38,858 nt of DNA from Algoriphagus kandeliae (GTDB lineage Bacteria; Bacteroidota; Bacteroidia; Cytophagales; Cyclobacteriaceae), in the NCBI RefSeq assembly GCF_004571135.1, contig NZ_SPSB01000007.1, positions 1 to 38,858 of the forward strand. The letters are read 5' to 3'. Shown piece by piece: positions 1-8,349 of the stretch (within the stretch, counting starts at the first letter, position 1; every line of letters begins with the position of its first letter). The translations under genes and the position numbers were made by a program. The notes beneath the pieces were generated by a model. That model had not been told where the DNA came from, searched no databases, and saw nothing but the letters and a program-made list of their open reading frames with translations.

Positions 1-3000
1 ACTCCCGATATCTCGAACGACGGAACCTTCTACTATTTCGCCACCGCTACCAGTGCAACCTGCGGATCAGTCAACTCCGATATCGTTCAGCTGACCGTAA
101 CCCCGGAAACAGAAATCACCTTACAGCCTTCAACAATACCAGAAACAGTTTGTGAAAATGACCCAACATCTACTATTTCTGTAACAGCAATAGGTACTGG
201 AGCATTATCATATCAATGGTTTAAAAATTCAGCTCCATCAAATTCTGGAGGAACTTTAATTTCGGGAGCGACCTCAAATAGTTACAATCCACCTAGCGAT
301 CTTTCGTCAGTGGGCACAAATTATTACTATGTCGAAGTAAGTAGCTCTTGCGGGACTATAATAAGTTCGATCTCTGGAGCAATCACTGTCAACCCAATCG
401 CCAATATTTCTGACCTCACAGTCACTGTCTGTGACGGAAGTTTATTTGAACTTGAACCTATCGATGGTTCCGATGGAATAGTCCCTGCTGGAACCACTTA
501 CTCCTGGGCCGCCCCCACTGTAACAGGAGGAATCACTGGGGGAACTTCCGCTTCCGGACAAAACACCATTTCCGGGACTCTTTTTAATCCAACCAGTTCG
601 CAGCAAACTGCAACCTATACAGTCACCCCAACTTCGCCTGCAGGATCCTGTGCAGGACCTGATTTCATAGTCGAGGTCACCGTCAACCCGACTCCGACTA
701 TAGTTGATCTAAATCCGTTTTTTAGCCTTTGTATAACAAGCCCTACAATCCCTTCTCCTACGCCTTTTACTCAAGAGGTTTCAGGTGTTATTTACGGAAT
801 AGATCAAGAAAATATCCAAGGAGCAAACGGCCTTCCTCCAGGAATTTCTGCATCATATAATAGCACAACAAAAGAAATTGAATTCTCAGGAACTGCAACT
901 GCTACAGGAGTTTATGAATATAGCATTCCACTCGTAGGAGAATGCACCAATGGTTTAGTAGCTACAGGAACTATTGACGTTACTCCTGTTTACGAATTGA
1001 CTTCAGTAACGTCTGCATCAGCTACTACTATAGGTGGTTCTGCCTCTGTCACAATTTTTGGCGACCCTACAATGCTAACGGATGGAAGGTACGAAGTGGG
1101 ATATCAAATAAAACAGGGGGATGGATCATTTTCAACTACCCAATATTCCACCTTTACAGTAAGAAATGGAAAAGGAACATTTTCAACAGTTCCAATCAAT
1201 AGTACTGAGGATACCTATACTGTTCAAATTCATAGCTTAGAAAAAACAACAGGAGGTTGTTCTGTGACATTCACAGAACGTCCAACCACTTATTTTGGGG
1301 TTTGTTCTGCAGTATTCCAAGCAAATTCCACAGGCGATTTTCAAACTTTCTATGTTCCTGCAAATGTATACTCCATCACAATCGAAGTGTATGGAGGAGG
1401 AGGAGCTGGAAATTCTAGTGGTGGAGGTGGTGGTGGAGCCTATTCAATTCGCAGAGATATTCCCGTAACTCCAGGAGAACCTATTGGATTGATAGTCGGA
1501 AGAGGTGGACAAAATAGCGGTGCTAATGGAGGTTCAACATACGTTACCCGTGATTCAAGTGCCCCAGATCAAATAGGTACAAGTCTAGTTTATGCTAATG
1601 GGGGATGGTCAACAGGAGGCGGCGGAACGTATGACACTAGATATGATGGAGAAGATGGATATGATAGGCCTGGAAACAAGGGAGGGGATGGTGGAGGCCC
1701 ACTTGGTGGAGAAGGCGGACCAAATAGGCAAGATGGGTCTTCCCCTGGTGGTGGTGGTGGTGCTTGGTCTGGCCAAAAAGGAAAAGGAGGGGATGGCCTT
1801 GTAGTCATTTCTTATTCCTGTCCGGATGCAGATCAAACTGATTGTGTGACTGTAATTGATGATGGTTCAAAATCTGGATATACAGTACTTGAATATACCT
1901 GTGACGATACTTGGGTGGCTCCAGAGGGCCTTGCCGAGTTTACTGTATTCGTAGGTAGCGGAGGTGGAGGAGGAGGCTCTGGGGAAGGCTCAGGTGGAGG
2001 AGGTTCTGGTGCTATGATAGTTCAAACTTTTACAACTTCAAATCCATACGGTTTACCTGCTGGAACACCTTTTAATATTGAGGTTGGTGACGGTGGTTCT
2101 GGTGCTGTCGGAATTAATAATCCAGGATCACCTGGAGAACCTTCTTCTTTTACTGGATCTATTGATGGAAGCCCAATAACGATTATAGTTGACGGTGGAG
2201 GAGGTGGAGGATCTCAAAACGTAAATCCTGGTGGAGATGGTGCTTCTGGAGGAGGGGGCGGAGCCACTCCAGCACCAAATAAATCTGCTGGAAGCGGTGG
2301 TACACCCATAGTTATAACTTATTCCGGAACTCCAGATATTATTTATAATGGAAATCCAGGAGGAAACGGGGATTATAATGATCCTCAAAACGCAATTGCT
2401 GGAGGAGGAGGAGGAGGATTGATACCTTGGAAATTACCTCCTGCAAATGATGGTCAAAATGGTAAAGCTGCAGGCGCAGGACAAGGAGAAGGAGGCCGAG
2501 GCGGAGATGCTATCACACTTACTTTAGGTGATTCAATAAGATATTTTGGGGCCGGAGGCGGAGGAATTGGAGAATACTTCAATGGAACAGAAAAAATTGG
2601 AGAAGGAGGAAGTTCATTAGATGAAGTCAAATTAGGCGGGGACGGAAATCTTGATTCACCAACTGCTGTTGGAGGAAAAGGTAAGGATAAAACTGGATCA
2701 GGTGGAGGAGCTGGATACGGTACCGGTGGAAATGGTGGCAGTGGTGTTGTTTACATTGTTTATGCTAACGTTAGAATTTTGGCTGTAGAATACCTCTACT
2801 TCGACGCTTCTTTCCATGATGCGACTCGATCTGGAATATTGACTTGGGCGACGGCGAAGGAGTGGGAAAACTCTCATTTTGAAATTGAGCGATCAGTCAA
2901 TGGTATCAATAACTGGGAGAAAATCGGGGAAGTAGCTGGTGCAGGCTATTCCATGGAACCTAAGGAATATAAATTCATCGATGAAGATCTTCCAGGATCT

Positions 3001-3360
3001 GGAGGTGTAGTTTACTATAGATTGAAGGATGTCAGCTTTGATCAAAAATCCTCGTATAGCAATGTTCAGTCTATCATTGTTCCGGCCATTTCAGGTAACA
3101 ATTATTGGGTAGCCTATCCGAACCCAAGTGATCGACATGGAGAAGTGAATATTGACTTGATCAATACCTCTGTTTATTCAGATGAACCCATCTTTGTTCG
3201 AATTTCAGATGCAAGAGGGGTGACAGAAAGCTTTACAGTTCGATCTCCAGGTCAGGTTTCCCAAGTTGTCAATCAGCACCTACAATCCAATCTCGGATTA
3301 TTTATTGTTCAGTTGAACTGGGGTAAATACCAGCAACAATTAAAAATCATCAGAAAATAA
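1..3360 (+). CDS. Large secreted glycine-rich adhesin-like protein with T9SS sorting domain (5' partial)
   Basis: The reading frame is open from base 1, so the N-terminus lies outside the window; 1119 codons are present. In order: the end of one Ig-like repeat, an Ig-like domain (about 120-400), a PKD_5-type repeat (about 400-690, with the typical FNPTSSQQTATYTVTP segment), a further non-glycine-rich domain, then two glycine-rich modules (about 1309-1815 and 1837-2766). Each module opens with a V-P-x(2-3)-aromatic/Val pattern leading into GGGG and closes with a GG-x-G-x-V-x-I-x-Y strand. A linker and a C-terminal sorting domain follow (YPNPSDRHGE at about 3115, ending QLKIIRK), which is the hallmark of type A T9SS cargo. 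I infer export across the outer membrane and a surface or adhesive role. GC content shifts abruptly inside the gene. Ligand unknown. Confidence 0.9.
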   Translation, partial: TPDISNDGTFYYFATATSATCGSVNSDIVQLTVTPETEITLQPSTIPETVCENDPTSTISVTAIGTGALSYQWFKNSAPSNSGGTLISGATSNSYNPPSDLSSVGTNYYYVEVSSSCGTIISSISGAITVNPIANISDLTVTVCDGSLFELEPIDGSDGIVPAGTTYSWAAPTVTGGITGGTSASGQNTISGTLFNPTSSQQTATYTVTPTSPAGSCAGPDFIVEVTVNPTPTIVDLNPFFSLCITSPTIPSPTPFTQEVSGVIYGIDQENIQGANGLPPGISASYNSTTKEIEFSGTATATGVYEYSIPLVGECTNGLVATGTIDVTPVYELTSVTSASATTIGGSASVTIFGDPTMLTDGRYEVGYQIKQGDGSFSTTQYSTFTVRNGKGTFSTVPINSTEDTYTVQIHSLEKTTGGCSVTFTERPTTYFGVCSAVFQANSTGDFQTFYVPANVYSITIEVYGGGGAGNSSGGGGGGAYSIRRDIPVTPGEPIGLIVGRGGQNSGANGGSTYVTRDSSAPDQIGTSLVYANGGWSTGGGGTYDTRYDGEDGYDRPGNKGGDGGGPLGGEGGPNRQDGSSPGGGGGAWSGQKGKGGDGLVVISYSCPDADQTDCVTVIDDGSKSGYTVLEYTCDDTWVAPEGLAEFTVFVGSGGGGGGSGEGSGGGGSGAMIVQTFTTSNPYGLPAGTPFNIEVGDGGSGAVGINNPGSPGEPSSFTGSIDGSPITIIVDGGGGGGSQNVNPGGDGASGGGGGATPAPNKSAGSGGTPIVITYSGTPDIIYNGNPGGNGDYNDPQNAIAGGGGGGLIPWKLPPANDGQNGKAAGAGQGEGGRGGDAITLTLGDSIRYFGAGGGGIGEYFNGTEKIGEGGSSLDEVKLGGDGNLDSPTAVGGKGKDKTGSGGGAGYGTGGNGGSGVVYIVYANVRILAVEYLYFDASFHDATRSGILTWATAKEWENSHFEIERSVNGINNWEKIGEVAGAGYSMEPKEYKFIDEDLPGSGGVVYYRLKDVSFDQKSSYSNVQSIIVPAISGNNYWVAYPNPSDRHGEVNIDLINTSVYSDEPIFVRISDARGVTESFTVRSPGQVSQVVNQHLQSNLGLFIVQLNWGKYQQQLKIIRK

Positions 3361-3366
3361 TCGTGA

Positions 3367-6300
3367 TTAGTCCTCTTTTTCTTCCTCTTCTTTTCGGACT
3401 GGAATGGCGGGCTGACCCAATCCTACGGAGCCTTTTAATCCACTCAGAGTTGCTTTCCACCAAGTGCTAAACATAAACTTGGAAGTATCTCGCTTCACAT
3501 AAATGTCACTCAGAACGGTGTAGCCAAAAAGCTTTCGGGGGTTATTATTTTTGATTAGGGTATTCGCCAAAAAGGAAATCAAAGCTAATTTTCCTCTTCC
3601 TTTTTCTAGGGTCATGGAATCCAAGAAATCTACTTTCAGGTTTTCATAATGGAAACGCATATTCCCGATCGCCTCATTTTCATCCATTCTGAAACTCCAG
3701 TCCCCGGAAACGACCTGTGCGTCCTCTCTGGCATTTAGAAATGCCCCTTTTGACAAAATATTATTCAAAGGTTCCAATGACATGGCGCCCAATTGAATGG
3801 TAACATCCATCGGATAAGGAGGCTCGAAGTAAAGATGGCTTTGCATATTCACATCCCCCTCTCCCATCAATTTTGTGTTGGCAATAATATCCAATTCCTT
3901 TAGCGGGTATTCTTCCGATTCCTTACTGGTTGCAATAGGGGAAATTGAAGCAGAAACCTCTTCGAAGGAGATTTGACCTGGTAAAGGAGACCCTGGAGTA
4001 AATTCCTGATAACGAACTCTACCACGGTTTAAGAGTAATGAGTCAAGTTTGAGAGAAAAGGACATCTCCTGTAGAATCTGCTGGGGCATAGGCTTATAGA
4101 CTCCTTCCAAAATCGGCAATCGCTTATCTCGAAAAATATCCAAATGAAAATCATCGCCTTCGAGCTTTTGGGCAACTATCCTATTTTCTTCAAAGTATGC
4201 GGGAAAATCTATTCCCTCTACCCGTAGCTTTTCTATTCTCAAGTCAACGGCATCGGTTTGAAATCCCTTTTCCCGTAAATAAGCATAGCGGCCTTTGGTA
4301 GGGGCGAAACGAAGCATATCCATTTCGAGATTTTCACCATCAAATACTACTTCTCCTACACGAATTGACTCCATACTGTCTTTTGTAAAAAACTCATAGT
4401 TTCCAAAAGAAACTCGGGTATCCCCTTCTAAAAGATCTCTAAGAATTGGTTGATCACTCATCTGAGTCAGATTCCAATCCAAGCCATGAACCGAAGCCTC
4501 TACTTGCTGGAAGGCCAAACCATTGACTGGACCTAGGTTCTTTTTATGAATAGCGATTCGACCATTATCTAAATCCATTCCTCTTAATAAAATGGACTGA
4601 ATCAGTCCTTCTGTATTTGAAGGTTTCGTTGCCTTTTGTTTGGTCTTACTTTCAGCATAAGGATTCATCACCAACTTTAAATCCGGACCGGAAATACGTA
4701 AATTTTGAATATCAAAAACTCCCGTTTCCTGAATGGAAACCAATTCATTGTTTTTGATACCCAATTCCTTGATTTTCCCCTGAATAAAAAATTTCTCCTT
4801 ATTATTCGGGTCGATAGGATTAATGCTGATTCCAGAGAAAATCGTCTCATCGCGTTCGCTATCAAAATCAAAATTTGAGAAAGCGATCTGATGAACACTA
4901 TCAGGAAGATTGAATCGAAAATCATTTAAAGAAATGGACAAATTGCTGAAAAGCCCAGATGCATCCTGCCGGATATCTGATTGATCATCCAACTTCAAAT
5001 CGACAACTCCCAAGTCAAATTTTGTTCGTATAGACTGTTCCTCTTGTCCATTCTTCTGATAGGCCAAAGAAAAGTCAGCATTGGAAGCAATTACCTCCCC
5101 GATCTGAACCAGAGAAACCATAGGTTTTTCAGTTTTCCCCCTCTCTGATTTCTGCCTTTCCTGCTTTTGAAATTCAGATTTGATATCCAAATTGATATTA
5201 CTCCCATCAACCACTAATCGATCCAATAAAAGGCTATTTTCAAAGAGAAACTCCTCCAAATCCACCCCTTCCAAAGACACCATTGGAAGAACTAAAGACA
5301 GGGCCAGCTTGCTACCCAAGCTTTCCCCAGGAACAAGCTTCAACGTATCGATTACCAAGGACTGATTTTTTGTATTAAAGCGGAGATGATTAGTCGTCAC
5401 ATCATAATCCCCTTCTGCTAAGCTAAAAGAGTAATCCGCTAAGTCGAGTATGATTTCATCGGAAAAGAATGTTTTTGAAGGATCTACTTCCAAGGTTGGA
5501 TCAAAGTAAAATCCTTTTAAAAAGAGCGATAAATCCTCCTCTGAAAAACTGATTTCCTGTCTTCCCGAAAAATCGGTGAAATTTAATTTCCCTTCTTCAA
5601 ACCGAACCGAATCTATGGAAACAGTATGGAAATAAGCTGAAAGTAATTCCTTAAAATCTTCAACTGTATTTGGGCTCGTCGAACTTCTTGAAACATTACT
5701 TTTTTGATACTGCGTGTAGGTAAACTCAGGGCGAGGGATGAAAATTTCATTAATGAAAAGCACATCTTCCAATAAGGCTGCCCGAATATCGATTCCTTTT
5801 ACCTGAAAAAATGGAACACTAACATCCAAAGCGACCGATTTACCGTAGGTAGCTAATGCTTGACTAATGGAAGATGGACTTTCGGGTCGTAGTGAAAAAT
5901 CACGTACTTCTATCAAATCCTGTTTGGAATCAATAACTACCTGCCCCGCCCGGAACATGTGTAAATTATCCCTCAGTTTGAGTTGGTATTGATCCAAACT
6001 TAGCACCATTTCCTCAGCCAAAAGTATATCCCGGATTTTTAGCGCAGAATCTAAAGAAACCTGAACCTGTTCAAGATTTAAGCTGAACTTTTCAAAACCA
6101 ATATCATCGGAGCGAATTCCAGAAGCATTTTTAAATTGAATTTTCCCGTCCTGAAGATCAAAATTCCCAATCCTCGCCTCACTTAAAAACCCAGCGAGGA
6201 GATTGCTTTGTTTAAGGCTATCCTCTTTCGAATCCTCTGACTTGCGTAATTCTGTCAACTCCACATCAGGAGCTTGAAGAAGGATTTTTTCCACATCCAA

Positions 6301-7737
6301 TTTCCCCTCATTGTAAAGCTTTTTAAGGTCCGCTTCTTCAAATTCCAATTTGGCCAATTTAGCGTTGATCGTTTGATTGGGTGCTATTTCGATTCCAACC
6401 CCATCCCGAGGAACCAATTCAAATCCCTCCACCAAAATCCGATCTAAAAAGGAGGAAGCCGTTACTTTCCTTCCTCGAATCACATGATATTTGTCGGACA
6501 AATACATGGCAAAATCTCCCAACTCCATCGCAGCATCTTTCCCATAGAAAAATTGATTAACCTTTCGATCATCATCTTTTCCTAGGTAAAACTCCACCAT
6601 CTTAAAGTCGAATTCCCGTGCTTCGATTCGATTTTCAAGACTATCCAAAAAACCGGCAGAAAGAAACTTCCCTCTATTGACGGACAATTCTTTGATATAA
6701 ATAGAATTCAGGACCCCTTCGATCAATTTATTTAGGTCACCTGATTTTGGCTCATCCGAGTTTTGGGCTTCTTTTACAATGGCTTTGTTATGCAAAACCT
6801 GTATCTCAGGATTATCCAGAATAATTTCATCTATTTGGAGTTCTGACTCACGGAAAGCCCGATTCAAATCCACATTCCCTACTCGAAGTTCCTCCAGTTT
6901 CAAATCATAATAAGCAGGGCTTTCCACAGTACGATTTGGATAAAGCGAAAATTCCTCCAATAGAATTCGTTTTTCCATGGAACTGATAAAAACATCCTCT
7001 GCAAAAATCTTGTGGACTTCGTCAGGTAAAGAAAATTCCACTTGCTGCAATTCAAAATCAAAGCCCTCAGCATTGAATGGATTTTCCCATTCTTGATTTT
7101 GCCGCCAATCCAAATTATATATGTGAAGTCTGGTATTTTGAGCATGAATTGCATCAGGGCTTAAAAAGTTCTGAAAGAATAAATTGGCATCATCGATTTC
7201 AATATTTTCTATCAGAATCCCTCCAAGTATTAGCTTATCAATACTTTTCTTGATTTCATTTTCCAGACGCTTAACTCCCGAAATCTTTTCTTTTTCCTCT
7301 CCATCTAGGTTTTTATCTTTTTCTCCAGGAGGTAATTCAAGCGAAAGATTAGGGTTTTCTAAACGGATATTCCCAATCACCAGGACTTTTTCATCCCAAT
7401 CATACCAGACATCACGAATTCCCAACTGATCCAATTGAAAATCAAATAACACTTGCCCCTCATTCGCCCCCGCTTGTGGGTCAGGATGGAGAACTACGCC
7501 GGATAGAAAGACCCCTCTACGGAACAAAGAGAAATTTAGGCTGTTGAATTCAACTTGATAAACGCCTCCGGTAGCTTCATTAATTTTTATTCTAGTCCAG
7601 TTGAGAAGAAGAAAATTGGAACCGAAATAGACCAAAAATTCTAAGAAGACGATCGCGAGTAAAAAACCCAAGACAAACTTAAGCACTCGCTTGCGTTTGG
7701 GATGATGTGATAACCTGTCTCGGATTCCTTTGAGCAT
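3367..7737 (-). CDS. Very large AsmA-like membrane-anchored protein, function unknown
   Basis: The product has 1456 residues. A basic N-terminus (HHPKRKR) precedes one membrane segment at about residues 19-45; the rest is a long, mostly beta-rich extracytoplasmic region with many alternating hydrophobic/polar stretches and repeated phrases such as 'V-x-S-L-D-S' and 'I-R-x-x-x-I'. It ends in a charged tail (KEEEEKED). This plan, one N-terminal anchor plus more than a thousand residues of repeating beta structure, fits the AsmA/TamB/DUF748 group, whose studied members form grooves for lipid transport between membranes or assist outer-membrane assembly. That assignment is inference from architecture, not from a conserved motif. 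Its stop is 6 bp from that of the converging adhesin gene. The tRNA-like copy 1 and its terminator lie just upstream on the same strand. Confidence 0.85.
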   Translation of the reverse strand: MLKGIRDRLSHHPKRKRVLKFVLGFLLAIVFLEFLVYFGSNFLLLNWTRIKINEATGGVYQVEFNSLNFSLFRRGVFLSGVVLHPDPQAGANEGQVLFDFQLDQLGIRDVWYDWDEKVLVIGNIRLENPNLSLELPPGEKDKNLDGEEKEKISGVKRLENEIKKSIDKLILGGILIENIEIDDANLFFQNFLSPDAIHAQNTRLHIYNLDWRQNQEWENPFNAEGFDFELQQVEFSLPDEVHKIFAEDVFISSMEKRILLEEFSLYPNRTVESPAYYDLKLEELRVGNVDLNRAFRESELQIDEIILDNPEIQVLHNKAIVKEAQNSDEPKSGDLNKLIEGVLNSIYIKELSVNRGKFLSAGFLDSLENRIEAREFDFKMVEFYLGKDDDRKVNQFFYGKDAAMELGDFAMYLSDKYHVIRGRKVTASSFLDRILVEGFELVPRDGVGIEIAPNQTINAKLAKLEFEEADLKKLYNEGKLDVEKILLQAPDVELTELRKSEDSKEDSLKQSNLLAGFLSEARIGNFDLQDGKIQFKNASGIRSDDIGFEKFSLNLEQVQVSLDSALKIRDILLAEEMVLSLDQYQLKLRDNLHMFRAGQVVIDSKQDLIEVRDFSLRPESPSSISQALATYGKSVALDVSVPFFQVKGIDIRAALLEDVLFINEIFIPRPEFTYTQYQKSNVSRSSTSPNTVEDFKELLSAYFHTVSIDSVRFEEGKLNFTDFSGRQEISFSEEDLSLFLKGFYFDPTLEVDPSKTFFSDEIILDLADYSFSLAEGDYDVTTNHLRFNTKNQSLVIDTLKLVPGESLGSKLALSLVLPMVSLEGVDLEEFLFENSLLLDRLVVDGSNINLDIKSEFQKQERQKSERGKTEKPMVSLVQIGEVIASNADFSLAYQKNGQEEQSIRTKFDLGVVDLKLDDQSDIRQDASGLFSNLSISLNDFRFNLPDSVHQIAFSNFDFDSERDETIFSGISINPIDPNNKEKFFIQGKIKELGIKNNELVSIQETGVFDIQNLRISGPDLKLVMNPYAESKTKQKATKPSNTEGLIQSILLRGMDLDNGRIAIHKKNLGPVNGLAFQQVEASVHGLDWNLTQMSDQPILRDLLEGDTRVSFGNYEFFTKDSMESIRVGEVVFDGENLEMDMLRFAPTKGRYAYLREKGFQTDAVDLRIEKLRVEGIDFPAYFEENRIVAQKLEGDDFHLDIFRDKRLPILEGVYKPMPQQILQEMSFSLKLDSLLLNRGRVRYQEFTPGSPLPGQISFEEVSASISPIATSKESEEYPLKELDIIANTKLMGEGDVNMQSHLYFEPPYPMDVTIQLGAMSLEPLNNILSKGAFLNAREDAQVVSGDWSFRMDENEAIGNMRFHYENLKVDFLDSMTLEKGRGKLALISFLANTLIKNNNPRKLFGYTVLSDIYVKRDTSKFMFSTWWKATLSGLKGSVGLGQPAIPVRKEEEEKED

Positions 7738-7774
7738 GAAACGATGTTTGATGAAAAATAACCAAATCCCCTGT

Positions 7775-7810
7775 AAAAAATAAAAAAGCAGCTAATAATA
7801 GCTGCTTTTT
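7775..7810 (-). terminator. Intrinsic terminator of tRNA-like copy 1
   Basis: An 11-bp perfect stem (7783-7793 with 7800-7810, core AGCAGCT/AGCTGCT) has a 6-nt loop and is followed on the minus strand by a long T-rich run (7775-7787). It begins two bases after the discriminator position of tRNA-like copy 1, so it would end that transcript almost at the mature 3' end. It lies 38 bp upstream of the AsmA-like start codon. Confidence 0.85.
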
Positions 7811-7811
7811 G

Positions 7812-7934
7812 CTGTAGGAGAAGGATTCGAACCTCCACGGAGCAGTTAGGCAATAGTCCGGTTTGAGCCATGCTTTTTCCCTTATCCCCACCCCCGAGAC
7901 AGGAGGGCTTGTCTGCCAATTTCAACATCCTACA
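7812..7934 (-). ncRNA. tRNA-like RNA, copy 1 (122 nt plus discriminator)
   Basis: Read on the minus strand this folds as a tRNA: acceptor TGTAGGA pairs perfectly with TCCTACA (7 bp); T8-G9; a 3-bp D stem TTG/CAA around a loop containing TTGG; anticodon stem CCCTC/GGGGG with loop CTGTCTC (formal anticodon GTC); T stem GGAGG/CCTTC with loop TTCGAAT; discriminator G, no encoded CCA. The D-arm, GAAATTGGCAGACA, is the class II Leu-type pattern. The region between the anticodon and T stems is about 54 nt, far beyond the 10-24 nt of class II tRNAs, and position 37 is T rather than a purine. It is therefore not an ordinary tRNA-Leu or tRNA-Asp. Its 5' 50 nt are identical to copy 2 and its 3' 39 nt differ at one base, while the 33-nt core (7852-7884) differs. 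The upstream promoter is weak: only a TATGGTTT-like element about 20 nt before the 5' end and a TTTTG some 20 nt further up. A strong terminator follows. Function unknown. Confidence 0.75.
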
Positions 7935-8070
7935 GGATTATATTTTGAAAACCATAGCTTATCCTTGGTTTCGAAAGTCAAAACAAAAGCGACGGATAAC
8001 TTACAGTTTGAAAAATGAACTGTCTCCCTTGCTTATACGCCGCTTCTTATGTTTTTATCAGCCTTTTGCT

Positions 8071-8086
8071 GAATTGATATCAATTC
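8071..8086. promoter_or_regulatory. Perfect 16-bp palindrome, possible operator
   Basis: GAATTGATATCAATTC is a perfect 16-bp palindrome in the spacer between the two tRNA-like genes, about 140 bp upstream of copy 1. Such sites can bind dimeric regulators, but the sequence is AT-rich and no regulator gene is adjacent. A shorter inverted repeat (ACAGTT/AACTGT, 8004-8024) lies between it and copy 1. Confidence 0.3.
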
Positions 8087-8234
8087 CCTCTATTTGATTT
8101 GTTGATGTTTCAAAATTAACAAAAGCATTCTTTTATTAAACTTTTGGCAACTTTTTTTATTAATTTTTACATTATTTTTATCTAAATGGTCATTCAATTA
8201 ATTAAATGAAAATAGATAGAAGAATTTTCTAAAC

Positions 8235-8257
8235 CTGATTGACAAATCCTCAATCAG
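8235..8257. other. Hairpin with perfect 8-bp stem
   Basis: CTGATTGA (8235-8242) and TCAATCAG (8250-8257) pair perfectly around a 7-nt loop. Neither strand shows a T-run directly after it, so it is not a clear terminator. It sits downstream of the copy 2 terminator on the minus strand. Role unknown. Confidence 0.35.
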
Positions 8258-8284
8258 AAAAAATCAGTCTTGTAATGTCAGGGC

Positions 8285-8318
8285 AAAAAAAAACCATGAA
8301 ATAAAATTCCATGGTTTT
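8285..8318 (-). terminator. Intrinsic terminator of tRNA-like copy 2
   Basis: A 9-bp stem AAAACCATG/CATGGTTTT (8290-8298 with 8310-8318) is followed on the minus strand by a run of T (8285-8289 plus the stem's own Ts). It begins about 32 nt beyond the discriminator of copy 2, so a short 3' trailer would need removal to make a mature 3' end. Confidence 0.75.
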
Positions 8319-8349
8319 AATCAATTAACAATAAACCCAAAATAACCTG

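Noticed and set aside
1590..2388. Proline/serine-rich antisense frames opposite the glycine-rich modules
   Set aside because: They are the expected by-product of GGN-rich codons read on the other strand.
7641..8097. Short open frames across tRNA-like copy 1 on both strands
   Set aside because: They run through structured RNA and AT-rich spacer, have no domain character and no plausible start context.
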